DNA of 47,461 nt from assembly GCA_900316305.1 (NCBI GenBank), contig ONCM01000035.1:1-47461 (forward strand). The letters run 5' to 3'. Both the position numbers and the translations under genes were made by a program. The notes beneath the pieces are model-generated. The model had not been told where the DNA came from, did no database searches, and saw only the letters and a program-made list of their open reading frames with translations. Shown here in pieces: positions 16,263 through 23,477 of the stretch. Each line of letters opens with the position of its first letter. Positions within the stretch are counted from its first letter, which is position 1. The DNA comes from an uncultured Bacteroidales bacterium. Its GTDB lineage: Bacteria > Bacteroidota > Bacteroidia > Bacteroidales > WCHB1-69.

Positions 16263-16762
16263 ATCGCAATCACCTTCAGCCGCTGTTGCAGTTCTGCCCT
16301 TGCGCGGGTGAGCAGCACTTTGGAGTTGGCGACGGAGATGCCGAGCGTTTCGGCGATCTTCGCGTGCGGGCAGTGCTCTACCGCGTAGAGGTTAAAGACC
16401 GTGCGTTGTTTTGTGGGCAGCTTGCCGATGAGTTTCAATAATTCCTCCTGCGTGAACTCCACCTTATTCTCTGCCACTTCGTCGGGTTGATCCTCCACGG
16501 CATCCATCGGTTCCTCCTCCAACGCCACCATCTCGGGCCGGTTGCGCAGGTACATCAGCGCTTGGTTCACCGCAATCCTCGTCAACCACGACTCGATGCT
16601 TTCCCAAAACCGAAGCGTTCCGGACTTCTCCATGGCGGTGAGGAAGGCGTCCTGAGCCAGATCCTCAGCCACTTGCCAGTCTGCAACATAGCGGTAGCAC
16701 ACGCCCACCATCTTCGCGATGTGGCGCCGGTACTGCTTCGCCCAGAACTCTTCTTTCTTCAT
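16253..16762 (-). CDS. ECF-type RNA polymerase sigma factor
   Basis: 169 residues. Region 2 is DWQVAEDLAQDAFLTAME with the following SIESWLTRIAVNQALMYLRNR. Region 4 is LPTKQRTVFNLYAVEHCPHA with KIAETLGISVANSKVLLTRARAEL, a complete helix-turn-helix. It heads a five-gene minus-strand operon (two lipoproteins, a single-pass protein, an outer-membrane barrel) and has its own TAnnTTTG promoter. The layout suggests an envelope-stress or surface-sensing system; the signal is unknown. Confidence 0.93.
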   Translation of the reverse strand: MKKEEFWAKQYRRHIAKMVGVCYRYVADWQVAEDLAQDAFLTAMEKSGTLRFWESIESWLTRIAVNQALMYLRNRPEMVALEEEPMDAVEDQPDEVAENKVEFTQEELLKLIGKLPTKQRTVFNLYAVEHCPHAKIAETLGISVANSKVLLTRARAELQQRLKVIAMKR

Positions 16763-16791
16763 TCTATCGGTCCTCGTACATTAATAAGATG

Positions 16792-16846
16792 CAAAAATAC
16801 AAAAAGGTTACAAATTTGTTCGGAGTTCGATTATTTCTTATTTTTG
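16792..16846. promoter_or_regulatory. Divergent -7 promoter elements for the sigma operon and the 16864 lipoprotein
   Basis: Minus-strand TATTTTTG (16799 to 16792) lies 30 bases before the sigma-factor start. Plus-strand TATTTTTG (16839-16846) lies 18 bases before the ATG at 16864 and inside any longer plus-strand frame. Confidence 0.75.
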
Positions 16847-16863
16847 CGGCCTATATGGAGCTT

Positions 16864-17433
16864 ATGAAACACTCATTTTTATTATTGACCGCCGTTGTGT
16901 TACTTTTAACGGCTTGTGATTCAGAAAAAAAAGAAATTCGTCAAATGTGTGAGGAGTTGCACACCCGCTATCCGGCTGCCACCTTGCAGGACGTTTATAA
17001 AACCTGTTACCAAGACTACTTCGGGGCGGAACATTTGGTTTCCGATACGGCTGCCGCCCGATATTACTTGGAAAGTGAGCTGGAAGAGTGTCGAGGCACC
17101 GACCTGACTGGAATGCCGAAGCGCGAGCCGACGGGATTCCGGCATCGCTTCACTCGGGTCAACTTTTCCTGTGTAGTGGATGGTGAACTATCTGAAGAGC
17201 AGCTGCTTACGATGTTTCTCGATGCGGCAGGAAAGGACAATGCCTACGCTGACAACTGGGAAAACGAGTGGAATAAGGTGGAGGCAATAGCTTTGAAGGT
17301 ATGTCCTGCGTGGGCGGATAACGCGTTGCAGTCCGAGCTTCGGGAGGCGGCGCATCTTAAAGCAGCGGTGCGGCACAGTGACGCATTCAGAGCCACCTAC
17401 CGCCCGCATTATCGGATTGTGCGTAACCAATAA
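16864..17433 (+). CDS. Unknown lipoprotein
   Basis: 189 residues from MKHSFLLLTAVVLLLTACDS, a lipoprotein signal peptide with lipobox Cys. An ATG at 16855 is too close to the promoter at 16839-16846. The mature protein is mainly helical and charged (EIRQMCEELHTRYPAATLQDVYKTCYQDYFG), with conserved-looking Cys and Trp. It resembles uncharacterised Bacteroidales lipoproteins; no function is known to me. Confidence 0.75.
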   Translation: MKHSFLLLTAVVLLLTACDSEKKEIRQMCEELHTRYPAATLQDVYKTCYQDYFGAEHLVSDTAAARYYLESELEECRGTDLTGMPKREPTGFRHRFTRVNFSCVVDGELSEEQLLTMFLDAAGKDNAYADNWENEWNKVEAIALKVCPAWADNALQSELREAAHLKAAVRHSDAFRATYRPHYRIVRNQ

Positions 17434-17470
17434 GGTCCCGCGACGATCAAATTTCCTTGTTAAGTTATTG

Positions 17471-18229
17471 TTAGTTGCGCGGTCTGACGCTGGAGCCGCC
17501 AGAGGAAGGACAGTCAATCACGGGATGACACTCTTCGGAGGGGGTTCCGTAGATGAGCGTGCTGGCACCGCTGAGAGACACATTCAGGCTGGAGCAGCAG
17601 GTGACGTCGGCAAAGCTACTGCCGTTCATACTACCATGCACTGACGGAGCGTAAAGGTCGGCTGCCCTCAGTTGGCTGGCACCGCTGAGACCAATCTCCA
17701 TAAAGGTATGACAGGTACCATCAGCCGTAATGTTAGAAGCGCCAGAGAGATCCACGAATATTTTGTATGCATCGACAGTTCCAGTAAAATTGGAAGATCC
17801 GGAGAGATCGAAGTCAACTTTATCTGCTGAGACGATGCCTTTGTAGTTGGATGCTCCTGAAAGGTCGATATCCACATCAGAGCCTTCGAGGTTGCCCGTG
17901 AAGGAGGAAGCGCCACTGAGATCTAGTTCGTAAAGGATAGTGGAGGGGATAACGGCAGTAGCCACGCCGTTATACATAGTGTTCGGCTTGAAGCCGATGT
18001 GCAGTTTGCCGTTTTTCACCTCAACCTTCACTCTTTCATGAGCCAAGTCGCCTACCGTGACGACGACATTTGTCGCTTGGTCGCTTACGGTCACTTGGAA
18101 AGCGTCGCTCACCTCAAGGCCAGTGAAATAGCCGTTAATAGGATAACTTCGGGTTGTGGGATCTCCCCAATCCTTTGTGCATCCGAATAATAATGCGCAC
18201 AAAGAAAGCATGATAAATGTCTTTTTCAT
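17471..18229 (-). CDS. DUF2807 (head GIN domain) lipoprotein
   Basis: 252 residues. Signal peptide with lipobox (LSLCALLFGC), then a DUF2807 beta-helix: repeated LSGAS motifs about every 20 residues (LDLSGASSF, IDLSGASNY, FDLSGSSNF, VDLSGASNI, IGLSGASQL, VSLSGASTL), each closing one turn of a right-handed beta solenoid. The family is sometimes called putative auto-transporter adhesin, but its role is unproven. The C-terminal tail is Ser/Gly/Pro-rich. It is transcribed from its own promoter at 18259-18266. Confidence 0.88.
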   Translation of the reverse strand: MKKTFIMLSLCALLFGCTKDWGDPTTRSYPINGYFTGLEVSDAFQVTVSDQATNVVVTVGDLAHERVKVEVKNGKLHIGFKPNTMYNGVATAVIPSTILYELDLSGASSFTGNLEGSDVDIDLSGASNYKGIVSADKVDFDLSGSSNFTGTVDAYKIFVDLSGASNITADGTCHTFMEIGLSGASQLRAADLYAPSVHGSMNGSSFADVTCCSSLNVSLSGASTLIYGTPSEECHPVIDCPSSGGSSVRPRN

Positions 18230-18258
18230 ATCTGTATATGTTTATTGATTTTCGGCGG

Positions 18259-18266
18259 CAAAAGTA
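18259..18266 (-). promoter_or_regulatory. -7 promoter element for the DUF2807 gene
   Basis: Minus-strand TACTTTTG located 30 bases before the start codon. Confidence 0.65.
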
Positions 18267-18285
18267 AGAAAAAAAGGGAATAGAA

Positions 18286-19131
18286 TTACCGTATTACTTT
18301 CGTGAATACTGGTGCGGCGCCGTTTGCCACGGTTACATACACCTGCATTTCGCCGGCGGGCGGCATTTTCGGATTGTTTTCGCGAGGAAGGTCAACGGCG
18401 GTGAAGAGGTATTCCGTGCCGTCCGGGAGGGCGCGGGTGGCCACGGTCTTCGCCTTGGCGTGGAGCATCGGGTAGCCGTCAACGGCAGCGTCGAAGATGG
18501 CCGCTTCGTCAGCGCTGACCTCATGTTGCTCCGGGAATTCCGCCAGTTGGGTATATTCGCCTTCGAGGAAACCACTGGCTTTCAAGAAATTGTCTACTTC
18601 CTTAGGCATCGCGTCCAGACGGGCGGCACGGACTCCATAGCCGGGAATCACCTCCGCATTGGGTTCAGCCGTCACCAAGTCCTTCACGCTGGATTCTAGT
18701 CCGCCGCTGCCGAAGGTGCAGAACGGCACAATCTTCTTGCCGCTGAGGTCGGCACCGTTGAGGAACGTGATTACAGGCGGTGCGTAGGTGCCGAACCAGA
18801 CGGGATAGCCGAGAAAGATGACGTCATAATTGGCAAGGTCGGCCTTCACAGGATGGATGGTCGGAAGGATATCCTGTTCCCGCTCTTTCAAACAGCGGTC
18901 GATGGTAGCCTGGAAGTCAGGGTCGTAAGGATCTTCCATCGTAATTTCCTCGATGTCAGCACCGAGCTTGTTGGCGATTTCCTCCGCCACGGCTTTGGTG
19001 TTGCCGGTTTGGGAGTAGTAGAGGACGAGCATCTTGGGGGTTTCCTCTTTCGGGGTTTCTTTTTTCGAACCGCAGGAGACGGCGGTCAGCGTCACGGCCG
19101 CAAGGACCAGAAGGAGTTTGGTGTTTTTCAT
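18286..19131 (-). CDS. Lipoprotein flavodoxin-like protein
   Basis: 281 residues from MKNTKLLLVLAAVTLTAVSCGSK, a lipoprotein signal. A flavodoxin domain follows (KMLVLYYSQTGNTKAVAEEIANKLGADI), with the FMN phosphate-binding loop SQTGNTKA, then VIFLGYPVWFGTYAPPVITFL and FCTFGSGGLESS, as in the long-chain flavodoxin_4 group. The extra C-terminal part (about 200-281) is unrecognised. It probably carries out redox chemistry in the periplasm, anchored to a membrane; partners are not in the window. Confidence 0.88.
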   Translation of the reverse strand: MKNTKLLLVLAAVTLTAVSCGSKKETPKEETPKMLVLYYSQTGNTKAVAEEIANKLGADIEEITMEDPYDPDFQATIDRCLKEREQDILPTIHPVKADLANYDVIFLGYPVWFGTYAPPVITFLNGADLSGKKIVPFCTFGSGGLESSVKDLVTAEPNAEVIPGYGVRAARLDAMPKEVDNFLKASGFLEGEYTQLAEFPEQHEVSADEAAIFDAAVDGYPMLHAKAKTVATRALPDGTEYLFTAVDLPRENNPKMPPAGEMQVYVTVANGAAPVFTKVIR

Positions 19132-19160
19132 AATTATTAGTTTTTTTGTTGTCTTATTAT

Positions 19161-19213
19161 CCCAGGGCTCGCTTCGCTTCACCCTGGGTTGACACGTGTC
19201 GGGCTTGCAGCCC
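19161..19213. repeat. Family C double-hairpin element, copy 2
   Basis: CCCAGGG/CCCTGGG hairpin (19161-19188), 12-nt spacer TTGACACGTGTC, then GGGC...GCCC hairpin (19201-19213). Same structure as 12788-12839. It lies between two codirectional minus-strand genes. Confidence 0.75.
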
Positions 19214-19234
19214 TCTTGGAATAAGCACTAATGC

Positions 19235-19978
19235 CTATTGCCTGTTGCCTATTGCCTTTATCCGTTTCGCCACCTCCTCTGGGTGGTCCACCAACATTTG
19301 CCCGTGGTTCATCTTCGGGAAGATTTCCACGTGCGCATCGGGGAAGAGCGTGAGCAGATGCTTGGCCTGCGGTTTGGCGACGAAGGCCTCTTTTGTTCCG
19401 TACCAGTAGTGGATGTCCGCTCCGTGGATGGATTCCAACTTACTGGTATATACCGATTTGTATCCGTCTAAAACGGCGCGGGTCTTTCCCGACGGATAGA
19501 CCTTTTTGACCTCATCTAGTAGTGTGTCGAAGTAGTGGGAGTGGAACAGCCACCGCCAGAAGCCGGTCCAGTGGTAGCAGGTCCACACGTTGAGGGCCTG
19601 GTAGTAGCGTAGTGGTCCTACGCTCCATTTCGGCAGCGGCAGCAGCGGGGCGGCGTCCATAATGGCGTGGTGGATAACGGTTTCGTCGCGCTCCAGCATT
19701 CGAGAAAGAATCTTCCCGCCTAATGAGAGGCCGTATGCGACATTTAACCGACCGCCGAGGTTCTCGCGCACGTAGCGGATGGCTTGCACCGCTTGGTCAT
19801 CCACGGAGGTAAACTGTGATGGTTTACCGAGCAGGAAACCGTCGTTGTCCGCCGCGATGATGTGGAAGTCCTCTTTCAACAGCTCTACCAGTGGGAGGAA
19901 AATTTCGTGCGACACACCCAAGCCGGGGAGTAGCAGGAGCGTCGGGTGGTCGGGTTTGCCGAAAATATGGAAGTCCAT
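19235..19978 (-). CDS. Alpha/beta-fold hydrolase
   Basis: 247 residues. Oxyanion region LLLLPGLGVSH, nucleophile elbow AYGLSLGGKIL (Ser about 85), and a C-terminal KMNHGQMLVDHPEEVAKRI with the catalytic His, as in small serine hydrolases. Substrate unknown. The last codons (AIGNRQ) fall in a short TGCCTATTGCC repeat tract (19231-19258) at the gene end. It has its own promoter element at 20002-20009. Confidence 0.87.
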   Translation of the reverse strand: MDFHIFGKPDHPTLLLLPGLGVSHEIFLPLVELLKEDFHIIAADNDGFLLGKPSQFTSVDDQAVQAIRYVRENLGGRLNVAYGLSLGGKILSRMLERDETVIHHAIMDAAPLLPLPKWSVGPLRYYQALNVWTCYHWTGFWRWLFHSHYFDTLLDEVKKVYPSGKTRAVLDGYKSVYTSKLESIHGADIHYWYGTKEAFVAKPQAKHLLTLFPDAHVEIFPKMNHGQMLVDHPEEVAKRIKAIGNRQ

Positions 19979-20001
19979 AGGTCAACGTTTTAATACGGCG
20001 G

Positions 20002-20009
20002 CAAAAGTA
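20002..20009 (-). promoter_or_regulatory. -7 promoter element for the alpha/beta hydrolase gene
   Basis: Minus-strand TACTTTTG 24 bases before the start at 19978; it supports that start. Confidence 0.65.
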
Positions 20010-20014
20010 CACAA

Positions 20015-21142
20015 TTATTCTTTTTTCTTCTCTCCAAATACGCACCAGCGGATAAACGGGATTCTCCGCAAGCTTTCGTAAAGCAGTGGTGAGAGGGCGA
20101 AGACGGCTACTGTCAGGATGATGTACATCGCGACGGGCGGTAGCTTTGTGTAGTAAAACATCATGGAGCCGAGGCCCGCAATAATCAGATAATGAACGAT
20201 GTAGATGCCGAAACTGGATCGTGTCATATATCCGGCAAAAGCGTTAGTTTTGTCAAATTTGGCTATAAACCAGCCCATCATGGCGAGACACATAGACCCA
20301 CCGTAGATGCAGTTGAAAGGGTCGGTAAGATACTGCGGGGTGGTGTTGTTTTCGCCGTAAGTGTTAAACAAAAGATAACCGCAAGCCGCTATGGCTAATA
20401 ACATATCTATCCACCAACTATCAGACAGGTATTTTTGTATATTCTTTAATGAGAAGCAATAATAGCCCAACAGGAAGAAAATAAGGTAGAACAGCGGCTT
20501 GTAGAGGTTGTAGAGGCCGTCTGCCGTCTCAGGACGCGGGTTGCGAATGAGGGTCTGTCCGCCTAACCAATACAGCACACAAATCATCAAGGTTATAATG
20601 TTCATAAGATACGGGGCGTTGTCGTGAAAGTATTTTTTAACCTTCTCATTGTTTATTCTGAAATGCCAGTTCCTCGTTATCCTCCGTATCAGCAGCAGAA
20701 TCAGCGAGAACAACCACAAATCCTGGATGAACCACAACGGACCGGTGCCACTGACCACCCAAAGAAAATATAAGGCCGGCTGCTCCATGGAGGCCAGCAC
20801 CGTTTGTCGGGCTACGAGGGTGTTGAAATAACCGGTCATCCATTGGAATACGAATAGACCGATAGTGCTAGGTACCAATAGTTTGCGTGTGCGCGACTTG
20901 AACCACTCTTTCGCTGGATGTTTCTCTAACGAATACCGTGCGCTGATGCCCGCCAGCAGGAACAGCAGCGGCATAAACCACGGATAAAGGATGTACATCA
21001 CCACATCCTGGTACTGCGGGCCGTCACCGAAACCGCCCACGCCGCCGAAGACGCCTTTGTTGTTATAAAAATAGATGACGTGGTAGAACAATACCAGCAG
21101 CACTGTCACCCAGCGCAAATTGTCGATCCAGTGTTTTCTCAT
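20015..21142 (-). CDS. Acyltransferase-3 family membrane protein
   Basis: 375 residues with about ten transmembrane segments. The N-terminal signature WIDNLRWVTVLLVLFYHVIYF includes the conserved Arg and the His of the acyltransferase-3 (OafA/NolL) family. The central LFLLAGISARYSLEK and WFIQDLWLFSLILLL blocks also fit. Such proteins transfer acetyl or succinyl groups to glycans or lipids at the inner membrane. The acceptor is unknown. It ends 36 bases before the hydrolase start. Confidence 0.88.
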   Translation of the reverse strand: MRKHWIDNLRWVTVLLVLFYHVIYFYNNKGVFGGVGGFGDGPQYQDVVMYILYPWFMPLLFLLAGISARYSLEKHPAKEWFKSRTRKLLVPSTIGLFVFQWMTGYFNTLVARQTVLASMEQPALYFLWVVSGTGPLWFIQDLWLFSLILLLIRRITRNWHFRINNEKVKKYFHDNAPYLMNIITLMICVLYWLGGQTLIRNPRPETADGLYNLYKPLFYLIFFLLGYYCFSLKNIQKYLSDSWWIDMLLAIAACGYLLFNTYGENNTTPQYLTDPFNCIYGGSMCLAMMGWFIAKFDKTNAFAGYMTRSSFGIYIVHYLIIAGLGSMMFYYTKLPPVAMYIILTVAVFALSPLLYESLRRIPFIRWCVFGEKKKE

Positions 21143-21162
21143 AATAGTTTGATGGTTAAAGG

Positions 21163-21930
21163 CTAGGGGTTAACGGAAGTTTTTCTCTCTCTGGCCCGAC
21201 TGATAATCTCTTCTGCTTCGCGCATCTCCTCAATCATCTGCATCTCTACAATTTCATCTTCTTCGCTTGTGTTATTATTTGCCATGCGCTGTTGGCTGAA
21301 CTCTTTCAATTCCTCCTCGCTGATATTCATCATCTGCATACAACGGTCGCGAATTACCTTCATGCCTTTCAAAAAAGATTTTCCAGTAAAATAATGCTCC
21401 GGAAAGTCGATTTGGAAAAGGGATTCAACAGACCGCACGCCATACGTGGACAGTTCTTGTTTGTACGAATCTATTACGACATTTTGGTACAAATGGCGCA
21501 TGTTGTAGAAAGAAGATACCTCATGGACAAAGTTGACATTTCCAAGGGTATTGAAAGTCTCGATATTGGAAGAGAAAATATTTTCTGTCGTTTCGGAAAA
21601 CTCAGTGGACATAACCATCATGGCCGGATGAAATCGGGGTTGCAAGCTGTCAAAATAGTCCGGATGAAGGGCGATCTCCTGCTCCGTCTTGCTTGCCAGA
21701 TGAAATGCCGAATCTATATGTTGCACCTGCTCGATGGTCTTGTCAAAGTCATAGATAATCATCATGACCATTTCCTTTTTTTCCGCCTCTTTTTTTCGTT
21801 TGTCTAAGAACGCGGAGGTGCCGAATGTAAGCACGATGGAAATTGTTGTAGCGAGAAGCATCAATAGGAACTGTTGCATATTGGATGAGCTACTGTTCGT
21901 AACCTTCGGTAACTTTAGCGGAATTTTCAT
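21163..21930 (-). CDS. Unknown single-pass membrane protein
   Basis: 255 residues: a short cytoplasmic N-terminus, one transmembrane helix (about 18-40, MQQFLLMLLATTISIVLTFG), then a long helical, Met/Glu-rich domain (KKEAEKKEMVMMIIYDFDKT, EEDEIVEMQMIEEMREAEEI). No family was recognised. It is 20 bases upstream of the acyltransferase and shares its transcript; a promoter element lies at 21961-21968. Confidence 0.7.
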   Translation of the reverse strand: MKIPLKLPKVTNSSSSNMQQFLLMLLATTISIVLTFGTSAFLDKRKKEAEKKEMVMMIIYDFDKTIEQVQHIDSAFHLASKTEQEIALHPDYFDSLQPRFHPAMMVMSTEFSETTENIFSSNIETFNTLGNVNFVHEVSSFYNMRHLYQNVVIDSYKQELSTYGVRSVESLFQIDFPEHYFTGKSFLKGMKVIRDRCMQMMNISEEELKEFSQQRMANNNTSEEDEIVEMQMIEEMREAEEIISRARERKTSVNP

Positions 21931-21960
21931 ACAAGATATTATTGATTAAGATTAGCGCGG

Positions 21961-21968
21961 CAAAAATA
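21961..21968 (-). promoter_or_regulatory. -7 promoter element for the 21930 gene
   Basis: Minus-strand TATTTTTG 31 bases before the start codon, immediately after the stop of the next upstream gene. Confidence 0.65.
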
Positions 21969-21975
21969 CGCAAAA

Positions 21976-22518
21976 TTAAAATACCCGATAGAACTTCCAT
22001 GTGTCGCTGTGGCCGTCGCGGTAGGTGAAGCTCCACTGCAAGAGGTCGGTCGTAAGCGTGTCCAGATGGAACTTGTACTCGTAGTCGATGCTGCCGCCCA
22101 CGACATCAACAATCTTTTGGGCTAATTCGGGCTCATTGTCTCCTCCCTCAATCACCTCCATACGGAAACGATCTTTAATGCCGGCGAAGTAAAAGTCCTC
22201 GCCTTCCAAGCGCCATTTGCTGGGACTGACGTAGTTGAACACGTATGTCACCTTGCCGCCATCTTTGAGCGTAACCGCATATACCTGTCGGGCGGAGTCG
22301 AGGGCGGTGCCGTCGGGATGGAAGTCCATGGTACCGGTCTCGTGCACGTCAAAGTGGTTGTCGTCCAAATCGTACTCAAAGGCGTGTTCGTAGGTGTAGA
22401 GCCCTTCCACTTGGGCGGGAGCGGGTTTGATGGTGCTCTGTGCCGTGCAGTATCCCCCTATGACCCAAAGGAGTGACACAAGCGTGATAGCAAACCATAA
22501 TTGTTTTGAAGTATTCAT
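21976..22518 (-). CDS. Unknown secreted protein
   Basis: 180 residues with an N-terminal signal sequence (LWFAITLVSLLWVIGGYCTAQ). The mature part is all-beta-like (VEGLYTYEHAFEYDLDDNHF, VTYVFNYVSPSKWRLEGEDF) and recalls lipocalin-like secreted Bacteroidota proteins. It lies 55 bases after the CAT-like gene and has no obvious promoter of its own, so it is probably co-transcribed. Confidence 0.7.
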   Translation of the reverse strand: MNTSKQLWFAITLVSLLWVIGGYCTAQSTIKPAPAQVEGLYTYEHAFEYDLDDNHFDVHETGTMDFHPDGTALDSARQVYAVTLKDGGKVTYVFNYVSPSKWRLEGEDFYFAGIKDRFRMEVIEGGDNEPELAQKIVDVVGGSIDYEYKFHLDTLTTDLLQWSFTYRDGHSDTWKFYRVF

Positions 22519-22573
22519 TGGTTTATCAATTTATAAAATTTACAATCGCGAAAATCAAATGGCAGGTAGCAAA

Positions 22574-23191
22574 TCATAGCGCGTAGATGGTTTGCTGCAA
22601 CGCTTCCAGGAACCGTGCGGCATCCCCGCCATCCATCTGCACGTGATGGAACTGGAAGGAGACGGGCAGGGTGGTCTTGAACCAGCATTTGCGGTACTTG
22701 CCCCACATCACCATTGGGTTGAGGAACTTGTCGGTGTATTGGTTGACAATGCAGTCGAGCTCGGTCTGAATCATAGCTGACGTGCCGACAATCATGTAAC
22801 CATCGAGGATGCTGCTTTGGCATTTTTCCGCCACTTTGGTCGTTAATTGCTGGTAATCGCGGTTGAACTGTTGAATATCGGTTGTGAAGGGAATGTCGCA
22901 GGAGTTGATGCCGCCTTTGCAATTGCGCACCACAACGTTGATGGCAATTTGGTCGTATTGGTACAGCTTTCCGTTCTCCGGCAGCAAATGGAGTTCCTTC
23001 GTTTCGCTGGCGGTCTTGCCGATACACCAGCACATCAGCGTGTTGAACTTGATGTTTTGCTTTTTGATGAGTCTCAGCAAGTGGCTGACGTTCATCGTCT
23101 TCACCAGTGTCACCATAGGCATGGGGGCGCTCATCCACATCTCGAATGCAAAGGCCCTGTTGGTCTCTTTGGGGTTGATTTCGTGTTTCAT
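22574..23191 (-). CDS. Chloramphenicol-acetyltransferase-like protein (CAT fold)
   Basis: 205 residues from MKHEINPKETNR, set by the promoter at 23215-23222. The CAT catalytic motif is intact as FQFHHVQMDGGDAARFLEALQ (HHxxxDG, second His as the base). KFNTLMCWCIGKTASE and a trimer-interface-like region also fit the family. It uses acetyl-CoA to acetylate an acceptor. CAT-like proteins are common in commensal Bacteroidales and many have no proven action on chloramphenicol, so drug resistance should not be assumed. Confidence 0.85.
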   Translation of the reverse strand: MKHEINPKETNRAFAFEMWMSAPMPMVTLVKTMNVSHLLRLIKKQNIKFNTLMCWCIGKTASETKELHLLPENGKLYQYDQIAINVVVRNCKGGINSCDIPFTTDIQQFNRDYQQLTTKVAEKCQSSILDGYMIVGTSAMIQTELDCIVNQYTDKFLNPMVMWGKYRKCWFKTTLPVSFQFHHVQMDGGDAARFLEALQQTIYAL

Positions 23192-23214
23192 CTTTAAAAC
23201 TAAGATTAGGGCGG

Positions 23215-23272
23215 CAAAAATACGCAAAAAATGGGGATTGGTTTTTGTTTGGAGGAAAAAGTTGTATTTTTG
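23215..23272. promoter_or_regulatory. Divergent -7 elements for the CAT-like gene and the transposase
   Basis: Minus-strand TATTTTTG (23222 to 23215) serves the CAT-like gene. Plus-strand TATTTTTG (23265-23272) points at the transposase. Its transcript would start near 23280 and carry the whole 23289-23435 hairpin array in a leader of about 200 nt. Confidence 0.65.
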
Positions 23273-23288
23273 CGGCGGGGACACTTTG

Positions 23289-23435
23289 GTTGCGTTGGCA
23301 ACGCAACATACGGGGACTTTGGTTGCGTTAACAACGCAACATACGGAACTTTGGTTGCGTTAACAACGCAACATACGGAACTTTGGTTGCGTTAACAACG
23401 CAACATACGGAACTTGGTTGCGTTAACAACGCAAC
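23289..23435 (+). repeat. Palindrome array A: five copies in the transposase leader
   Basis: Five units at 23289, 23322, 23354, 23386 and 23417. Each has a 19-bp palindrome (8-bp arms GTTGCGTT/AACGCAAC, 3-nt loop) followed by ATACGG. The first loop is GGC and the next four are AAC. Unit spacing is 31-33 bp. All copies read in the same direction, as judged by the asymmetric ATACGG tail. Confidence 0.95.
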
Positions 23436-23477
23436 ATACGGAACTGGCGACTAACGAACAAAATAAAACTTAAAACT

